Translations under genes and position numbers: made by a program
Assembly: GCA_023402505.1 (NCBI GenBank)
Contig: JAEYGD010000119.1
Location: 1 to 34,772, forward strand
Source of the DNA: Actinomycetes bacterium
GTDB lineage: Bacteria; Actinomycetota; Actinomycetes; Mycobacteriales; Micromonosporaceae
DNA length: 34,772 bases
Direction: 5' to 3'
Part shown: piece after piece, positions 7,284 to 15,622 of the stretch
How the letters are laid out: each line of letters starts with the position of its first letter
Position numbering within the stretch: the first letter of the stretch is position 1
Notes under the pieces: model-generated
The model's input: the letters and a program-made list of their open reading frames with translations, nothing else
Database searches by the model: none
Told to the model about the DNA's origin: nothing

Positions 7284-9101
7284 TCAGAAGATCAGGTTGA
7301 AGCTGCCCCAACCGCTGGAGATCACCTTGCCGCTGGCGTCGATCCAGTTGCCACGGCCGTCGGTGGTGTAGAGCCGCATCTGGTTGCTGCTGTTGACGCC
7401 CAGCATGTCCATCATGTTGTCGCCGTCCCAGTCGCCCGGCGTCATGATGTGCTTGAAGCCGCCCCAGCCGCTGCCGATCTGGGTGCCGGCCGGGTTAGTC
7501 CAGCCACCCGCGCCGTCGGACTGGTACATCTTGAGGATGCCGGTCGACGTGCGGCCGATGATCACCTCAAGCCCGTCGCCCTTCCAGGCGCCCGGCGTCA
7601 GGAACAGGTTGAACCCGTTCCAGCCGGTACCGATCCGGGTGCCCGCCGGGTTCTCCCAGCCGCCCGCACCGTTGCTGGTGTAGCGGACCAGGTCGCCGTT
7701 GGACTTGCGGACCAGCAGGCTCGGCCGGTTGTTGCCCATCCAGTTGTTCGTCACCATCAGGGCGGTGAAGTTCGCCCAGCCGGTGCCGATCAGCTTGGCG
7801 CCGCCGGAGAAGTTGCCCTGCCCGTCGCTGTTGTACAGGTACAGCTCGCCGTTGGTCTTCATCGCCATGATGGACGGCCGCTGGTCGCCGTTCCAGTTGT
7901 AGACGCGGAAGACCCGCTTGAAGCCGCCCCACCCGGAGTTGAACTGGCGGGACATGTAGAAGCCGCCGTACCCGTCGTTACCGAAACCGCTGCCGTAGTA
8001 GAGGCGGAGGTTGCCGGAGCTGTCCCGGGCCATCAGGTCGGTGTGACCGTCGCCGGTCCAGTCGGCGTTGATCAGCGGCGGCCGGGTGAAGTCCGCCTTG
8101 ACCGCGTTGACGTAGTTGTTGAGCCGGACGTAGAAGCCGGGCGCCTCGCCGCACGCGAAGCCCCAGCTGGTGATGCCGACCTGCGTGCCCCCGACCGTGA
8201 TCGGCCCGCCCGAGTCACCGTTGCAGGTGTCACTGGCCGGCGCTCCCGGACGGCCCGCCCCGGCGCAGAACATCTCGCTGGGGTAGTACAGGTTGGGCAC
8301 GTCGCAGTACGAGTCGGACTGCATCGGGACGGTGGCCTTGCGCAGCCGGCTGTCCGCGATCTCCTGCCCGTTCGCGTCGTAGTCGATGCCGTAACCGGCG
8401 ATCACCGCGGTGGTGCCGGCCGCGTACGGCGTCTGGTCGCCCTGGGTGCCCATCGCGATGGGGGTGTACTCGGCCGGGAGGTTCTTCTTGAGCGTGATGA
8501 CCGAGACGTCGTTACGGATGGGGGCGTTCTCGTCCTGGTACTGCTGCGCCAGGTTCCAGCCCGGGTGCGTCCAGGTGGAACCGACCTCGGCGACGTACCC
8601 GCTGGTGTTGATGATGTTGCCGTACTCGTCGAGGATCCGGTCGTTACCGGCGATGACCCGGGTGGTGCCCGGCCCGTCGGTGACGCAGTGCGCGGCCGTC
8701 AGCACCTTGTTGGGGGCGATGATCGAGCCGGTGCACCAGTACCAGTAGTACTCGCCACCGAGCCGCAGGGTGGTGACGACACCGACGATGTGGGGGAACT
8801 CCGACGCGCTGGCGAAAGTTCCCCCGACGATGCGCGGCTTCGCGCTCGTGCCGGACTGGAACCGAGGTCCCTTGGCGCCCGGCGTGGGCAGTTCCAGCTT
8901 GCCCTTGTGCAGGTTCGGCAGCTTCCTCGGGATGTCTGCCCGGTCACCGCCCGTCGTCGCGTCGAACACGCCGACCCCGGCGGGGGCGGCTTGCGCGACG
9001 GTCGTGGGCGCGAAGACCGCCGTGCCCGCCAGGGCGAGGCCCGCCACGATGCCGGCCGACCAGCGCCTTCTGGCTCCTGCGGTTCTTGCCACTTCAGCCA
9101 C
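7284..9101 (-). CDS. secreted trypsin-like serine protease with C-terminal VCBS/FG-GAP-like repeats
   Basis: 605 residues from GTG 9101-9099 (GGGAA-type site about 8 nt upstream). Residues 1-39 are a signal peptide (RRRW, a hydrophobic core, then AQAAPA). A propeptide follows to residue 90, and mature chymotrypsin-fold numbering would begin at IVGG (91-94). The catalytic triad is H138 (LTAAHC), D198 (NDVSVITL) and S297 (NGDSGGP). D291, six residues before the serine, predicts trypsin-like cleavage after Lys or Arg. From about 345 to the end there are five or so repeats of a NxDWTGDGxxDL / LYxSxGxGGW type with GSGWGGF linkers, characteristic of VCBS/FG-GAP beta-propeller modules that usually bind carbohydrate or wall material. 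The product is an extracellular protease with a targeting propeller. Transcription ends at the hairpin 7233-7264. Confidence 0.93.
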   Translation of the reverse strand: MAEVARTAGARRRWSAGIVAGLALAGTAVFAPTTVAQAAPAGVGVFDATTGGDRADIPRKLPNLHKGKLELPTPGAKGPRFQSGTSAKPRIVGGTFASASEFPHIVGVVTTLRLGGEYYWYWCTGSIIAPNKVLTAAHCVTDGPGTTRVIAGNDRILDEYGNIINTSGYVAEVGSTWTHPGWNLAQQYQDENAPIRNDVSVITLKKNLPAEYTPIAMGTQGDQTPYAAGTTAVIAGYGIDYDANGQEIADSRLRKATVPMQSDSYCDVPNLYYPSEMFCAGAGRPGAPASDTCNGDSGGPITVGGTQVGITSWGFACGEAPGFYVRLNNYVNAVKADFTRPPLINADWTGDGHTDLMARDSSGNLRLYYGSGFGNDGYGGFYMSRQFNSGWGGFKRVFRVYNWNGDQRPSIMAMKTNGELYLYNSDGQGNFSGGAKLIGTGWANFTALMVTNNWMGNNRPSLLVRKSNGDLVRYTSNGAGGWENPAGTRIGTGWNGFNLFLTPGAWKGDGLEVIIGRTSTGILKMYQSDGAGGWTNPAGTQIGSGWGGFKHIMTPGDWDGDNMMDMLGVNSSNQMRLYTTDGRGNWIDASGKVISSGWGSFNLIF

Positions 9102-9386
9102 TGCTTGTTTCCCGTCGTTCGATTAACGAGGCACTCGGAACGGCCCAGGTGAGGTGTCCGACCGGACGGGAAGACGACAATCGACGGCCGGGGCGTCCGC
9201 CCCCGCGCGAAAGAATGTTGCCCCCGTCGCCTGAGTCAGTGATGGTGCGTCGACCGCTGTCGATTGCCGCACCCGCTGTCGATTCCAAGCCGCCACACGG
9301 TAGCAAGCATCGAGCGGCAGAAAAAGATCCGTGAAGGGGATTCCTCAATCTACGAACGGACTGTTCGCGCCGGGTCCGGCGTCCGG
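9102..9386. other. protease promoter region with a 12-bp direct repeat
   Basis: This gap separates the protease start (9101, minus) from the end of the potassium-channel gene (9387, minus). CCGCTGTCGATT occurs at 9254-9265 and again at 9273-9284, a 19-bp period. No reading frame with actinobacterial codon use is present. The repeat lies about 155-185 bp upstream of the protease start and may be a regulator site. Confidence 0.5.
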
Positions 9387-10403
9387 TCAGCCGACGGTGG
9401 TCGACTGGGGACGGTCGTCGCGTACGTGCACCAGCATGTCGCCGGTCTCGATGACCGCACCGGCCCGGTCGGCGAGGGTGACCACCTTGCCCCGGCGTAC
9501 CAGCGCGATGACCAGGGTGTCCAGCTCGCGCGGTGAGCGCCCGACCTCGTGCCGTTCCGCCGACCGCATCGCCAGCGCCATGCCCTGACCGGGCGTGAGC
9601 AGGTCCTCCACCACGTCGATCAGCGGCGGCGCGGACGTGGAGAGGCCCAGCAGCCGGCCGGCGGTCGCGGACGAGACGATCACGTGGTGGGCACCGCTCT
9701 GCTTGAGCAACGGCGCGTTCTCCGCCTCCCGGGCGGCGGCGATGATGCGGACCTGGCCCGCGGTGAGCTGCCGGACGGTCAGCGCCACCAGCACCGACGC
9801 GTCGTCGCTGTCGGTGGCGATGATGACCGCCTTGGCGGTGCGGACGTGCGCCTCGTTCAGGGTGGCCGAACGCGTCGCCGACCCCTCGATGGCCACCAGT
9901 CCGGCGGACGTGGCCTGCCGCAGGGCGGCGCCGCTGCGCTCGACCACAAGGATCCGGGACTTGTCGAAACCGTTCTCCAGTAGGGCGGAGACCGCGCTGC
10001 GGCCCTTGGTGCCGTAGCCGCAGATGATGACGTGATCCTTCACGGTTCTCCTCCACCGCGACAGGCGACGGCCGGTGCGGTACTGCTCGGTGAGGACTTC
10101 CAGGGTGGTGCCGACCAGGATGATCAGGAAGATCACCCGAGCGGGGGTGATGTAGAGGACGTTGACCAGCCGGGCCGAGTCGGAGACCGGGGTGATGTCG
10201 CCGTAGCCGGTGGTGGAGAGGGAGACGACCACGTAGTAGAAGCAGTCGAGGAGGCTCAGCCCGTCGTCGTCGTAGGCGTCCCGGTAGCCGTCCCGGTCGA
10301 AGAAGACCACCGCGACGCTGGCCAGGACGAGCCCCAGGGCGGCGGCCAGCCGCAGGCTCAGTGCGCTCAGCGGGCCACGCCGCTGCGCCGGAAAGTGGAT
10401 CAC
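9387..10403 (-). CDS. two-TM potassium channel with RCK (TrkA-N and TrkA-C) domains
   Basis: 338 residues from GTG 10403-10401. A first membrane helix lies at about 17-35, a pore loop carries the potassium selectivity filter STTGYGDITP (63-72), and a second helix runs about 80-102. This is a minimal KcsA/MthK-type channel in the cytoplasmic membrane. The cytoplasmic part starts with VIICGYGTKGRSAV (from 125), the GxGxxG nucleotide-binding motif of the RCK/TrkA-N fold, and goes on to a TrkA-C-like domain (about 255-335). It is expected to conduct potassium with gating by a ligand on the RCK ring. No acidic residue was confirmed at the end of the NAD-binding strand, so the ligand (NAD, ATP or divalent cation) is open. 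The start codon has no clear ribosome site; it could be leaderless. Confidence 0.92.
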   Translation of the reverse strand: MIHFPAQRRGPLSALSLRLAAALGLVLASVAVVFFDRDGYRDAYDDDGLSLLDCFYYVVVSLSTTGYGDITPVSDSARLVNVLYITPARVIFLIILVGTTLEVLTEQYRTGRRLSRWRRTVKDHVIICGYGTKGRSAVSALLENGFDKSRILVVERSGAALRQATSAGLVAIEGSATRSATLNEAHVRTAKAVIIATDSDDASVLVALTVRQLTAGQVRIIAAAREAENAPLLKQSGAHHVIVSSATAGRLLGLSTSAPPLIDVVEDLLTPGQGMALAMRSAERHEVGRSPRELDTLVIALVRRGKVVTLADRAGAVIETGDMLVHVRDDRPQSTTVG

Positions 10404-10556
10404 ATTACGCCCGGTAGGGGCGCCGCCGTCACCTGCACGACCACAACATAGCGGGTGCGGGGCGATCCGCACGGCCGGGCGGTGGGACGCCGTCGCGGCC
10501 GGTCGCCAGGCATGATGGGGAGGTCCGGGACGACGACGGCGAAGGCGAGGCGGAGC

Positions 10557-11138
10557 ATGTCGTTGCTGCGACGAGTGATCGGCGGGGTGCTGCGCCGGCT
10601 GCGCCTGCGGCAGGGCCGCACGCTGCGTGAGGTGGCCGCGGCCGCCGGGGTCTCCATGCCCTACCTGTCCGAGGTCGAGCGCGGGCGCAAGGAGGCCTCG
10701 TCGGAGATCCTCGCGGCGATCTGCCGCGCCCTCGGCATCCGCCTCTCCGACCTCCTGGAGGAGGCCCGTGACGACCTGCGCCGCCTGGAGCGGCACGAGC
10801 CGGTGGGGTTCGTGAGCGGGCGGGCCGGCCGGGTGCCGGGTTCCCGCGCCGACGCCGGCGGGCCGCGCGTGCGGCTCGGGTTCCACGCCGACGGTCCCAC
10901 GGCGTCCGTCGCCGGCCCGGTGACGGCTCGCGGGGCGTCGCCGGTGCGGCTGCTGCACGTCGGTGGGGCTGGCCCGATCGGGCCCGACCTGACCGGCGAC
11001 CCGGGGTGGGCCGGGGGTTCCGGCCTGCGGGTCCACCTGTTCGCCTCCGCGCCGGGCGGTCGCCGCGCCGCGCGTACCACCAGGTTGCTGGCCCGGCGGC
11101 GGGCCCGCACCGGCCGGCGGCGGCTGACCGCGCGATGA
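10557..11138 (+). CDS. PopR/ClgR-like XRE transcriptional regulator
   Basis: 193 residues from ATG 10557 (AGGCGGAG just upstream). The N-terminal helix-turn-helix (about 12-68) reads TLREVAAAAGVSMPYLSEVE followed by RGRKEASSEILAAICRALGI. The segment YLSEVERGRKEASSE is the hallmark of the ClgR and PopR regulators that control clp protease genes in actinobacteria. Residues beyond about 85 are Arg/Gly/Ala-rich and of low complexity with no recognised domain, longer than in classical ClgR or PopR. The next gene is clpP, and between them lies a palindrome identical in form to the PopR operator known from Streptomyces lividans (11164-11178). So the protein most likely regulates this clpP, and perhaps itself is a substrate of Clp, as PopR is. 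Whether it activates or represses cannot be told here. Confidence 0.85.
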   Translation: MSLLRRVIGGVLRRLRLRQGRTLREVAAAAGVSMPYLSEVERGRKEASSEILAAICRALGIRLSDLLEEARDDLRRLERHEPVGFVSGRAGRVPGSRADAGGPRVRLGFHADGPTASVAGPVTARGASPVRLLHVGGAGPIGPDLTGDPGWAGGSGLRVHLFASAPGGRRAARTTRLLARRRARTGRRRLTAR

Positions 11139-11163
11139 CCCGCGCCGTTCTGCCCTGAGCCGA

Positions 11164-11178
11164 TCTGCCGCCGGCAGA
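11164..11178. promoter_or_regulatory. PopR-type operator, TCTGCC-N3-GGCAGA
   Basis: TCTGCC (11164-11169), GCC, GGCAGA (11173-11178), embedded in a longer palindrome GATCTGCCGCCGGCAGATC (11162-11180). The arms and 3-nt spacing agree exactly with the consensus reported for PopR binding in front of Streptomyces clpP3. It sits 91 bp before the clpP start, directly after the regulator gene. Confidence 0.85.
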
Positions 11179-11268
11179 TCCGCTGGGATTCCGCTGCCCG
11201 GCCCGCGCACGCTGGAGGCGCCGGTCCCCGGGCGTCCGATCGCCCGCCGGCGTGCTGGAGGTCGCGTG

Positions 11269-11856
11269 ATGATCAAGATGTTGGACGACGGGCAGCGGGG
11301 CTTCGGCGAGCAGGTGTTCGAGCGGCTGCTGAAGGAGCGGATCGTCTTCCTCGGCACCGAGGTGACCGACGAGTCAGCCAACCGGATCTGCGCCCAGATC
11401 CTGCTGCTCGCGGCGGAGGACCCGGAGCGGGACATCACGCTCTACATCAACTCGCCCGGTGGTTCGGTCAGCGCGGGGATGGCGGTCTACGACACGATGC
11501 GCTTCGTCCGCAACGACGTGACCACGCTGGCGCTCGGCCTGGCCGGCTCGATGGGGCAGTTCCTGCTCTGCGCCGGGACGGCCGGCAAGCGGTACGCGCT
11601 GCCGCACTCGCGGATCCTGATGCACCAGCCGTCCGGGGGGATGGGTGGCACGGCCGCCGACATCCGCATCCAGGCGGAGAACATGTTGCACGTGAAGCAC
11701 ACCATGCAGGAGTTGATCGCGCAGCACAGCGGCCGGACGCTGGAGGAGATCCAGCGGGACTGGGACCGGGACCGCTGGTTCACCGCCGAGCAGGCACGCG
11801 AGTACGGGCTCATCGACCACGTGGTCACGCGGGCGGCCGAACTCAACGGGGGCTGA
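11269..11856 (+). CDS. clpP: ATP-dependent Clp protease proteolytic subunit
   Basis: 195 residues from ATG 11269; an in-frame GTG lies just before it at 11266, but GGAGG (11257-11261) is better spaced for the ATG. The serine protease triad is visible: S94 in LGLAGSMGQF, H119 in ILMHQPSGG and D168 in WDRDRWF. The Gly-rich strand INSPGGSVSAGMAVYDTM is canonical ClpP. Fourteen subunits form a cytosolic barrel that degrades proteins fed by a Clp ATPase. The residue before the catalytic Ser is Gly rather than the usual Ala (GSM instead of ASM). Only one clpP is present here, unlike the paired clpP1P2 or clpP3P4 operons of Streptomyces, so partner subunits must be encoded elsewhere. The upstream PopR-type operator and regulator suggest that it is the stress-induced ClpP3-like type. 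Confidence 0.95.
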   Translation: MIKMLDDGQRGFGEQVFERLLKERIVFLGTEVTDESANRICAQILLLAAEDPERDITLYINSPGGSVSAGMAVYDTMRFVRNDVTTLALGLAGSMGQFLLCAGTAGKRYALPHSRILMHQPSGGMGGTAADIRIQAENMLHVKHTMQELIAQHSGRTLEEIQRDWDRDRWFTAEQAREYGLIDHVVTRAAELNGG

Positions 11857-12090
11857 GCGTCACGGGGCGCCCGCGCCACGCGGTGCCTGCCACGCGCAGC
11901 CGGGCACGGGATGCGTACCGACGCCGGACGCGCCCCCTCGATCGCGTCCGACCCCCGGCACGTGCGACGGCGCCGACCGGCCGGCAGAACCGTCGATGCG
12001 TCCGAGCCTATTCGCGCCCGGCGGGAATCCGCTCGCGAGAGATTCGCAGCGTCTTCCGATCAAGTTTCGTTACATCGGGTCGCTCCGGCG

Positions 12091-13062
12091 TCACACGGTG
12101 AGGACCACCTTGCCGAGCGCCCGGCGACCCTCCAGGTCCGCGTGCGCCCGGGCCGCCTCGGCCAGCGGATAGGTGCTGACCAGTGGCCGCCACCAGCGCC
12201 GACCGGCCAGCTCCAGGGACCGGCCGGCCAGCCCGGGGATGCCGCCGGGCAGCGCGCGCATCCGGTGCCCCAGCCAACCCACGGTCAGGCCGCGCCCGGT
12301 CAGGTCAGCGGTGTCGATCCGCGTCGCCTCGCCGGCGGACCAGCCGAACATCATGAACCGTCCACCCGGCCGGAGCAGTTCCAGGGCCGCCCGGCCGACC
12401 GCGCCACCGACCCCGTCGTACACCAGGCTGACGCCGCCGAACCGCTCGCGTACCCGGTCCGCCCACTCCGGGCTCCCGTAGTCGACCACCAGGTCCGCGC
12501 CGAGGCCGCCCAGCGCCCCCGTGCGCTCCGCGCCCCGCGCCGCCGCGACCACGGCGGCACCGGCGTGTCGCGCCGCCTGGACCAGGAGCCAACCGACACC
12601 GCCGGCCGCCGACGGAACCAGCACCACGTCGCCGGCGACCGGCCGCTCCAACTCGACGACACCGAGGGCGGTCCGGCCGGTGCCGACCGCGGCCACCGCC
12701 TCGGCGAAGGTCAGCTCTCCGGGTACGGGGAACAGGTTCGCCACCGCCGTCACCGCCTGCTCGGCGTACCCGCCGGGGACCATGCCGAGGTGGGCGACCA
12801 CCCGGCGGCCGAGCCACCCGCCCGCCACACCCGGACCGAGGGCGTCGACCGTGCCGGCCACCTCCCGGCCGGGGACGGTCGGCAGCTCCGGCAGCAGGAG
12901 CGGACCCCCGGCCTCGCCGCGCCGCAGGGTCGTGTCGAGCAGGTGTACGCCGCTCGCCTCGACGGCGACACGCACCTCGCCGGGGCCGGGCGTGAGATCG
13001 GGCAACTCGTCGAGGACGAGATTGCCGGCGGGACCGAATTCGTGGAGCCGGATCGCATGCAT
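12091..13062 (-). CDS. MDR-family NADPH:quinone oxidoreductase-like dehydrogenase
   Basis: 323 residues from ATG 13062 (a TTG at 13077 is an alternative start). The N-terminal GroES-like domain shows VEASGVHLLDTTLRRG, LPTVPGREVAGTV and GGYAEQAV, and the Rossmann domain carries the cofactor motif SAAGGVGWLLVQAARHAG (about 150-167). The zinc-ligand set of classical alcohol dehydrogenases is absent, which places it in the quinone oxidoreductase branch of the medium-chain dehydrogenase superfamily. It should be a soluble, NADPH-dependent reductase of quinones or enones; the substrate cannot be told. It converges with clpP and lies downstream of an M23 peptidase gene on the same strand, separated by a strong terminator, so it is probably transcribed alone. 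Confidence 0.9.
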   Translation of the reverse strand: MHAIRLHEFGPAGNLVLDELPDLTPGPGEVRVAVEASGVHLLDTTLRRGEAGGPLLLPELPTVPGREVAGTVDALGPGVAGGWLGRRVVAHLGMVPGGYAEQAVTAVANLFPVPGELTFAEAVAAVGTGRTALGVVELERPVAGDVVLVPSAAGGVGWLLVQAARHAGAAVVAAARGAERTGALGGLGADLVVDYGSPEWADRVRERFGGVSLVYDGVGGAVGRAALELLRPGGRFMMFGWSAGEATRIDTADLTGRGLTVGWLGHRMRALPGGIPGLAGRSLELAGRRWWRPLVSTYPLAEAARAHADLEGRRALGKVVLTV

Positions 13063-13137
13063 ACCCCGATCCGACAACCTGAAGCACGGTTGAGGTCAAG
13101 GGGATGTGGACCGGTCGCGCAAGGGGAATCGCCACCT

Positions 13138-13177
13138 CGCCGACGCCGCCGACGGGGGTTCCCAGGCGGCGTCGGCG
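13138..13177 (-). terminator. strong stem-loop after the M23 peptidase gene
   Basis: CGCCGACGCCGCC (13138-13150) pairs perfectly with GGCGGCGTCGGCG (13165-13177), with a 14-nt loop. An outer GCCAC/GTGGC pair (13131-13135 and 13181-13185) can extend it. It directly follows the stop of the minus-strand M23 gene (13189). Confidence 0.85.
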
Positions 13178-13188
13178 CGGGTGGCCCG

Positions 13189-14373
13189 TCAGCACCAGCC
13201 GTTCACCGGGCCGGCCGATCCGGTGTAGTGGTACGCGTCGGGGATCCAGGTGCCGTCGGTGAGCCGGTTCCACAGGGCGGTGGTGCCCCAGCGGCCGGTG
13301 TGGGTGGTGCCGTTCGCCGAGCAGGCCACGGCCGCCGTGGCGCCGTCCGCGATCGAGCCGACCACGCCGTACCCGGTGCCGGGACCGGACCGCCGGCTGA
13401 CCGACGTGCCGCCGTTGCTGTCGACGATCCCCTCGGTGAAGCCGAGCGCGCCGTAGTTGTAGAGGGTCCCGCGGACGTTGCGCCGGGTCGAGCCGTGCAG
13501 CGCGTAGCCCTCGTAGGCCACGCTGCCCTCCCTCGGCACCCACTTGCCCAGGTTGTGGGTCGCGATCGCCACGTACGCGCTGTTCTGCCGGAACCCCAGG
13601 TGTACGTGCCGGCTGCTGGCGGAGCCGCCGCAGGTGATGTCGGTGCCGGTGTTGCCGAGGAAGGTGCCCGCCGCGACCGACGCGCCGTCGACGTTGATGT
13701 TGTTCCAGAGGTGGTAGTAGTCCGTGGCGTAACCCCGGTCGTGGACCACCCGGATCCAGCCCTTGCACATCGTGTACGCGGTCCCGGCGCGTACGGCCAG
13801 CACCCGCTCGTCGCCACCGAAGAGGTCGATCGAGCTGAACGGTCGCGGGGAGCCGGACCAGCCGTGCGGTCCGCCTCGCAGGGTCCAGGACGCGCCGAGG
13901 GCGAACGGCAGGCGCATGCCGGTGCGGTAGTCCCCGTTGGCGGCCAGTGTGCTCGGGGTGGTGAAGGCGACCCTCTCCCGGTGGGCGACGACGGAGGCGG
14001 GCGCGGCCGATGCCAGCTCGGCGAAGTCGGCCTCGCCCTCGAAGGCGACCTGCCAGTTGCCGTGCTGCTGGCGGGCGACGAAGAGCCAACCGGACGGGTA
14101 GGACCCTTCCTCCTGCGGGGCGACGAGCACGGCGGTGCCGAACGCCCAGTCCCGGCCGTCCTTGCGGGTGACGTTCACCCGGGTGTCCTCCGCACCGGCG
14201 GCGCGGATTCCCGGGTCGGCGGCGACCGCGGCCTCGCCGAGCAGCTTCTGCTGTACGGCGACGGTGACGGCGTCGTCCGCAGCGGCGTGGGCGCCGCCCG
14301 AGACGACGCCGGTCATGGTGGCACCGAGCAGGATCGCTGTGGCGGCACCGAGCCAGCGACGAGTACTGATCAT
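13189..14373 (-). CDS. secreted M23 (beta-lytic/LasA-type) metallopeptidase with SH3-like tail
   Basis: 394 residues from ATG 14373, chosen because GGAG lies 5 nt upstream and the protein then starts with MISTRRWLGAATAILL, a signal peptide ending near GGAHAA. The peptidase domain holds the zinc-site pattern of M23 enzymes: GGPHGWSG, SSIDLFGG thirteen residues later, YYHLW and RHVHLGF. This is the LasA/beta-lytic type that cuts peptidoglycan cross-bridges or elastin-like Gly bonds outside the cell. The C-terminal 75 residues (VSRRSGPGTGYGVVGSIADG ... LWNRLTDGTWIPDAY) look like an SH3b wall-binding domain. A close paralogue lies at 32530-33705 on the other side of the integrated element. It is likely to act on walls of competing bacteria or in wall turnover (inference). 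Confidence 0.92.
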   Translation of the reverse strand: MISTRRWLGAATAILLGATMTGVVSGGAHAAADDAVTVAVQQKLLGEAAVAADPGIRAAGAEDTRVNVTRKDGRDWAFGTAVLVAPQEEGSYPSGWLFVARQQHGNWQVAFEGEADFAELASAAPASVVAHRERVAFTTPSTLAANGDYRTGMRLPFALGASWTLRGGPHGWSGSPRPFSSIDLFGGDERVLAVRAGTAYTMCKGWIRVVHDRGYATDYYHLWNNINVDGASVAAGTFLGNTGTDITCGGSASSRHVHLGFRQNSAYVAIATHNLGKWVPREGSVAYEGYALHGSTRRNVRGTLYNYGALGFTEGIVDSNGGTSVSRRSGPGTGYGVVGSIADGATAAVACSANGTTHTGRWGTTALWNRLTDGTWIPDAYHYTGSAGPVNGWC

Positions 14374-14571
14374 GTCCTCTCCAAAGAGGGTCGAGAGGCT
14401 GACAGGTATTCGCCAGACGCTACCAGAGATCCATGCTTGTCTATAAAAGTTGGCAGTCCTCGACAAAGGTTGGAACCTGGGCCACACGGTTCACGACGTG
14501 TGGACACGGGCGGGCCAAGCAACAGCCGGCCGTCGTACACCTTCCGCCTTCGATTCCGGCACGATGCATCC

Positions 14572-14895
14572 GTGGGTATCAGGGTTCGCGTCCAGGAATT
14601 CACCGGCGCGGTTGTCGAGCGGCTGGACGACCCGGTGGACATCCGGGCCCTCTGCGCCTTCGCCGCTTCCGAGCCGCGTCGCTATCCGCTTCTGTCCGGA
14701 GTGGACCCCTACGACGACACCTGCTTCAACCCCCGGCAGGCAGCCATGCTGGCGGCCGAACTTCGGACGATCATCGAGCAATCCACGGCTGACGCCCCGC
14801 GAGAAGCGGCCCGCGCAGTACTCCGGCTCGCATCGCTCCTGGAGATCGCACCCAGACGACCCCACCACCGGCGGCTCCTGTTCATCGGCGACTGA
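14572..14895 (+). CDS. hypothetical protein (107 aa)
   Basis: I do not recognise the family. From GTG 14572 the protein is 107 residues, soluble, with no signal peptide. It reads VGIRVRVQEFTGAVVERL, then an acidic stretch (VDPYDDTCFNPRQ) and two amphipathic helices (MLAAELRTIIEQS and AARAVLRLASLLE), and ends with HHRRLLFIGD. Codon use fits a real gene. There is no Shine-Dalgarno sequence before the GTG, but CACGAT at about -10 would fit a leaderless transcript. It diverges from the M23 gene and is followed 127 bp later by another unknown gene; both lie on the chromosome just outside attL. Confidence 0.6.
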   Translation: MGIRVRVQEFTGAVVERLDDPVDIRALCAFAASEPRRYPLLSGVDPYDDTCFNPRQAAMLAAELRTIIEQSTADAPREAARAVLRLASLLEIAPRRPHHRRLLFIGD

Positions 14896-15022
14896 CTGGA
14901 GGGGCACGGGGGGCCGTCACCGCCGGGGTGCGGGCTACTGGCACGTGGATGGCACGGATGACCTACGCATTGCGAGGATCAAGTTCGCTTCTGCCACATC
15001 GATGCACCGAGCGAGGCACACC

Positions 15023-15415
15023 ATGAGAGTCACCCAAGACGGCCCCTTCCTCGTCGTTGAACGCGAGCGCTTCGTTGCACGCCTTCCGGGCGACCCGAGC
15101 AGTGACCTGGAACAGCTTCAGGACCAGGACTTCTACGTGACCGTCACCGGCGGCCCTACCTACTATGCGACCGTCATGACCCTGCAAGCCATCGATGCAA
15201 CACTCCGCCGGTGGAAACAGACCGGGGAAGCCGCTGGCGGAAGATACTTCTGGACCACCGACCTGGTCATCACGCCCCGGCCAGGCCTCACCGCGATGAT
15301 CGAAGCGATCGACGGACTTGTGCGCGAAGAAGAGATCGCCCAGGCGTGCCAGATCATCCCCGACGCGAAGGGCAGACACCACGGTGCCCCGGATTCAGAG
15401 CCACCCCCGCCGTGA
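15023..15415 (+). CDS. hypothetical protein (130 aa)
   Basis: Unknown family. 130 residues from ATG 15023 (alternative in-frame ATG at 15002). It shows a beta-rich first half (GPFLVVERERFVARL, DFYVTVTGGPTYYATVMTL), a helix (QAIDATLRRWKQTGEAAGG), then RYFWTTDLVITPRPGLTAMIEAIDGLV and a Pro-rich tail. No membrane segments or metal-binding motifs are seen. It ends 87 bp before the attL repeat, so it belongs to the chromosome beside the tRNA-Arg integration hotspot; it may pair with the preceding small gene. Confidence 0.65.
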   Translation: MRVTQDGPFLVVERERFVARLPGDPSSDLEQLQDQDFYVTVTGGPTYYATVMTLQAIDATLRRWKQTGEAAGGRYFWTTDLVITPRPGLTAMIEAIDGLVREEEIAQACQIIPDAKGRHHGAPDSEPPPP

Positions 15416-15428
15416 GTCCTGTGGAGTA

Positions 15429-15498
15429 GGCCAGGGACCAGGGCGACAGAGCGGAGCGCCCTACCGGACGAACGACGTCGGCACCCTGGCCCCTGGTC
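15429..15498 (-). terminator. possible ancestral terminator of the tRNA-Arg gene
   Basis: GACCAGGG (15436-15443) is complementary to CCCTGGTC (15491-15498), and GGCCAGGG (15429-15436) to CCCTGGCC (15484-15491). The structure lies immediately past the 3' end of the tRNA fragment in attL. Before integration it would have followed the tRNA gene. The loop is long, so the call is weak. Confidence 0.35.
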
Positions 15499-15502
15499 TG
15501 CT

Positions 15503-15546
15503 GGTGCCCCCGGCAGGATTCGAACCTGCGACACACGGTTTAGGAA
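15503..15546. repeat. attL: 44-bp direct repeat, 3' tRNA-Arg fragment
   Basis: Identical base for base to 30148-30191, with sequence diverging immediately outside. It contains the T-arm, acceptor 3' strand and part of the anticodon arm of tRNA-Arg on the minus strand. The fragment lacks the D-arm and the 5' half, so it is not a working tRNA. Confidence 0.95.
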
Positions 15547-15622
15547 GGGTGTAGCGCGCGCTGAGCCGTCCCTCGCCCTACCAGGACATACGTCCGACGA
15601 TGCCGCGACGAGGTCCTTGATC

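Noticed and set aside
7449..9152. 567-aa plus-strand frame over the secreted protease
   Set aside because: Low-complexity shadow of a gene with a signal peptide and full catalytic triad.
11911..14895. 994-aa plus-strand open frame
   Set aside because: It is the antisense shadow of the oxidoreductase and M23 genes, which carry clear motifs. Only its last part (14572-14895) is kept as a separate small gene.
15503..15546. A tRNA gene at attL
   Set aside because: Only the 3' part is present; D-arm and 5' acceptor strand are missing. It is the att duplicate.
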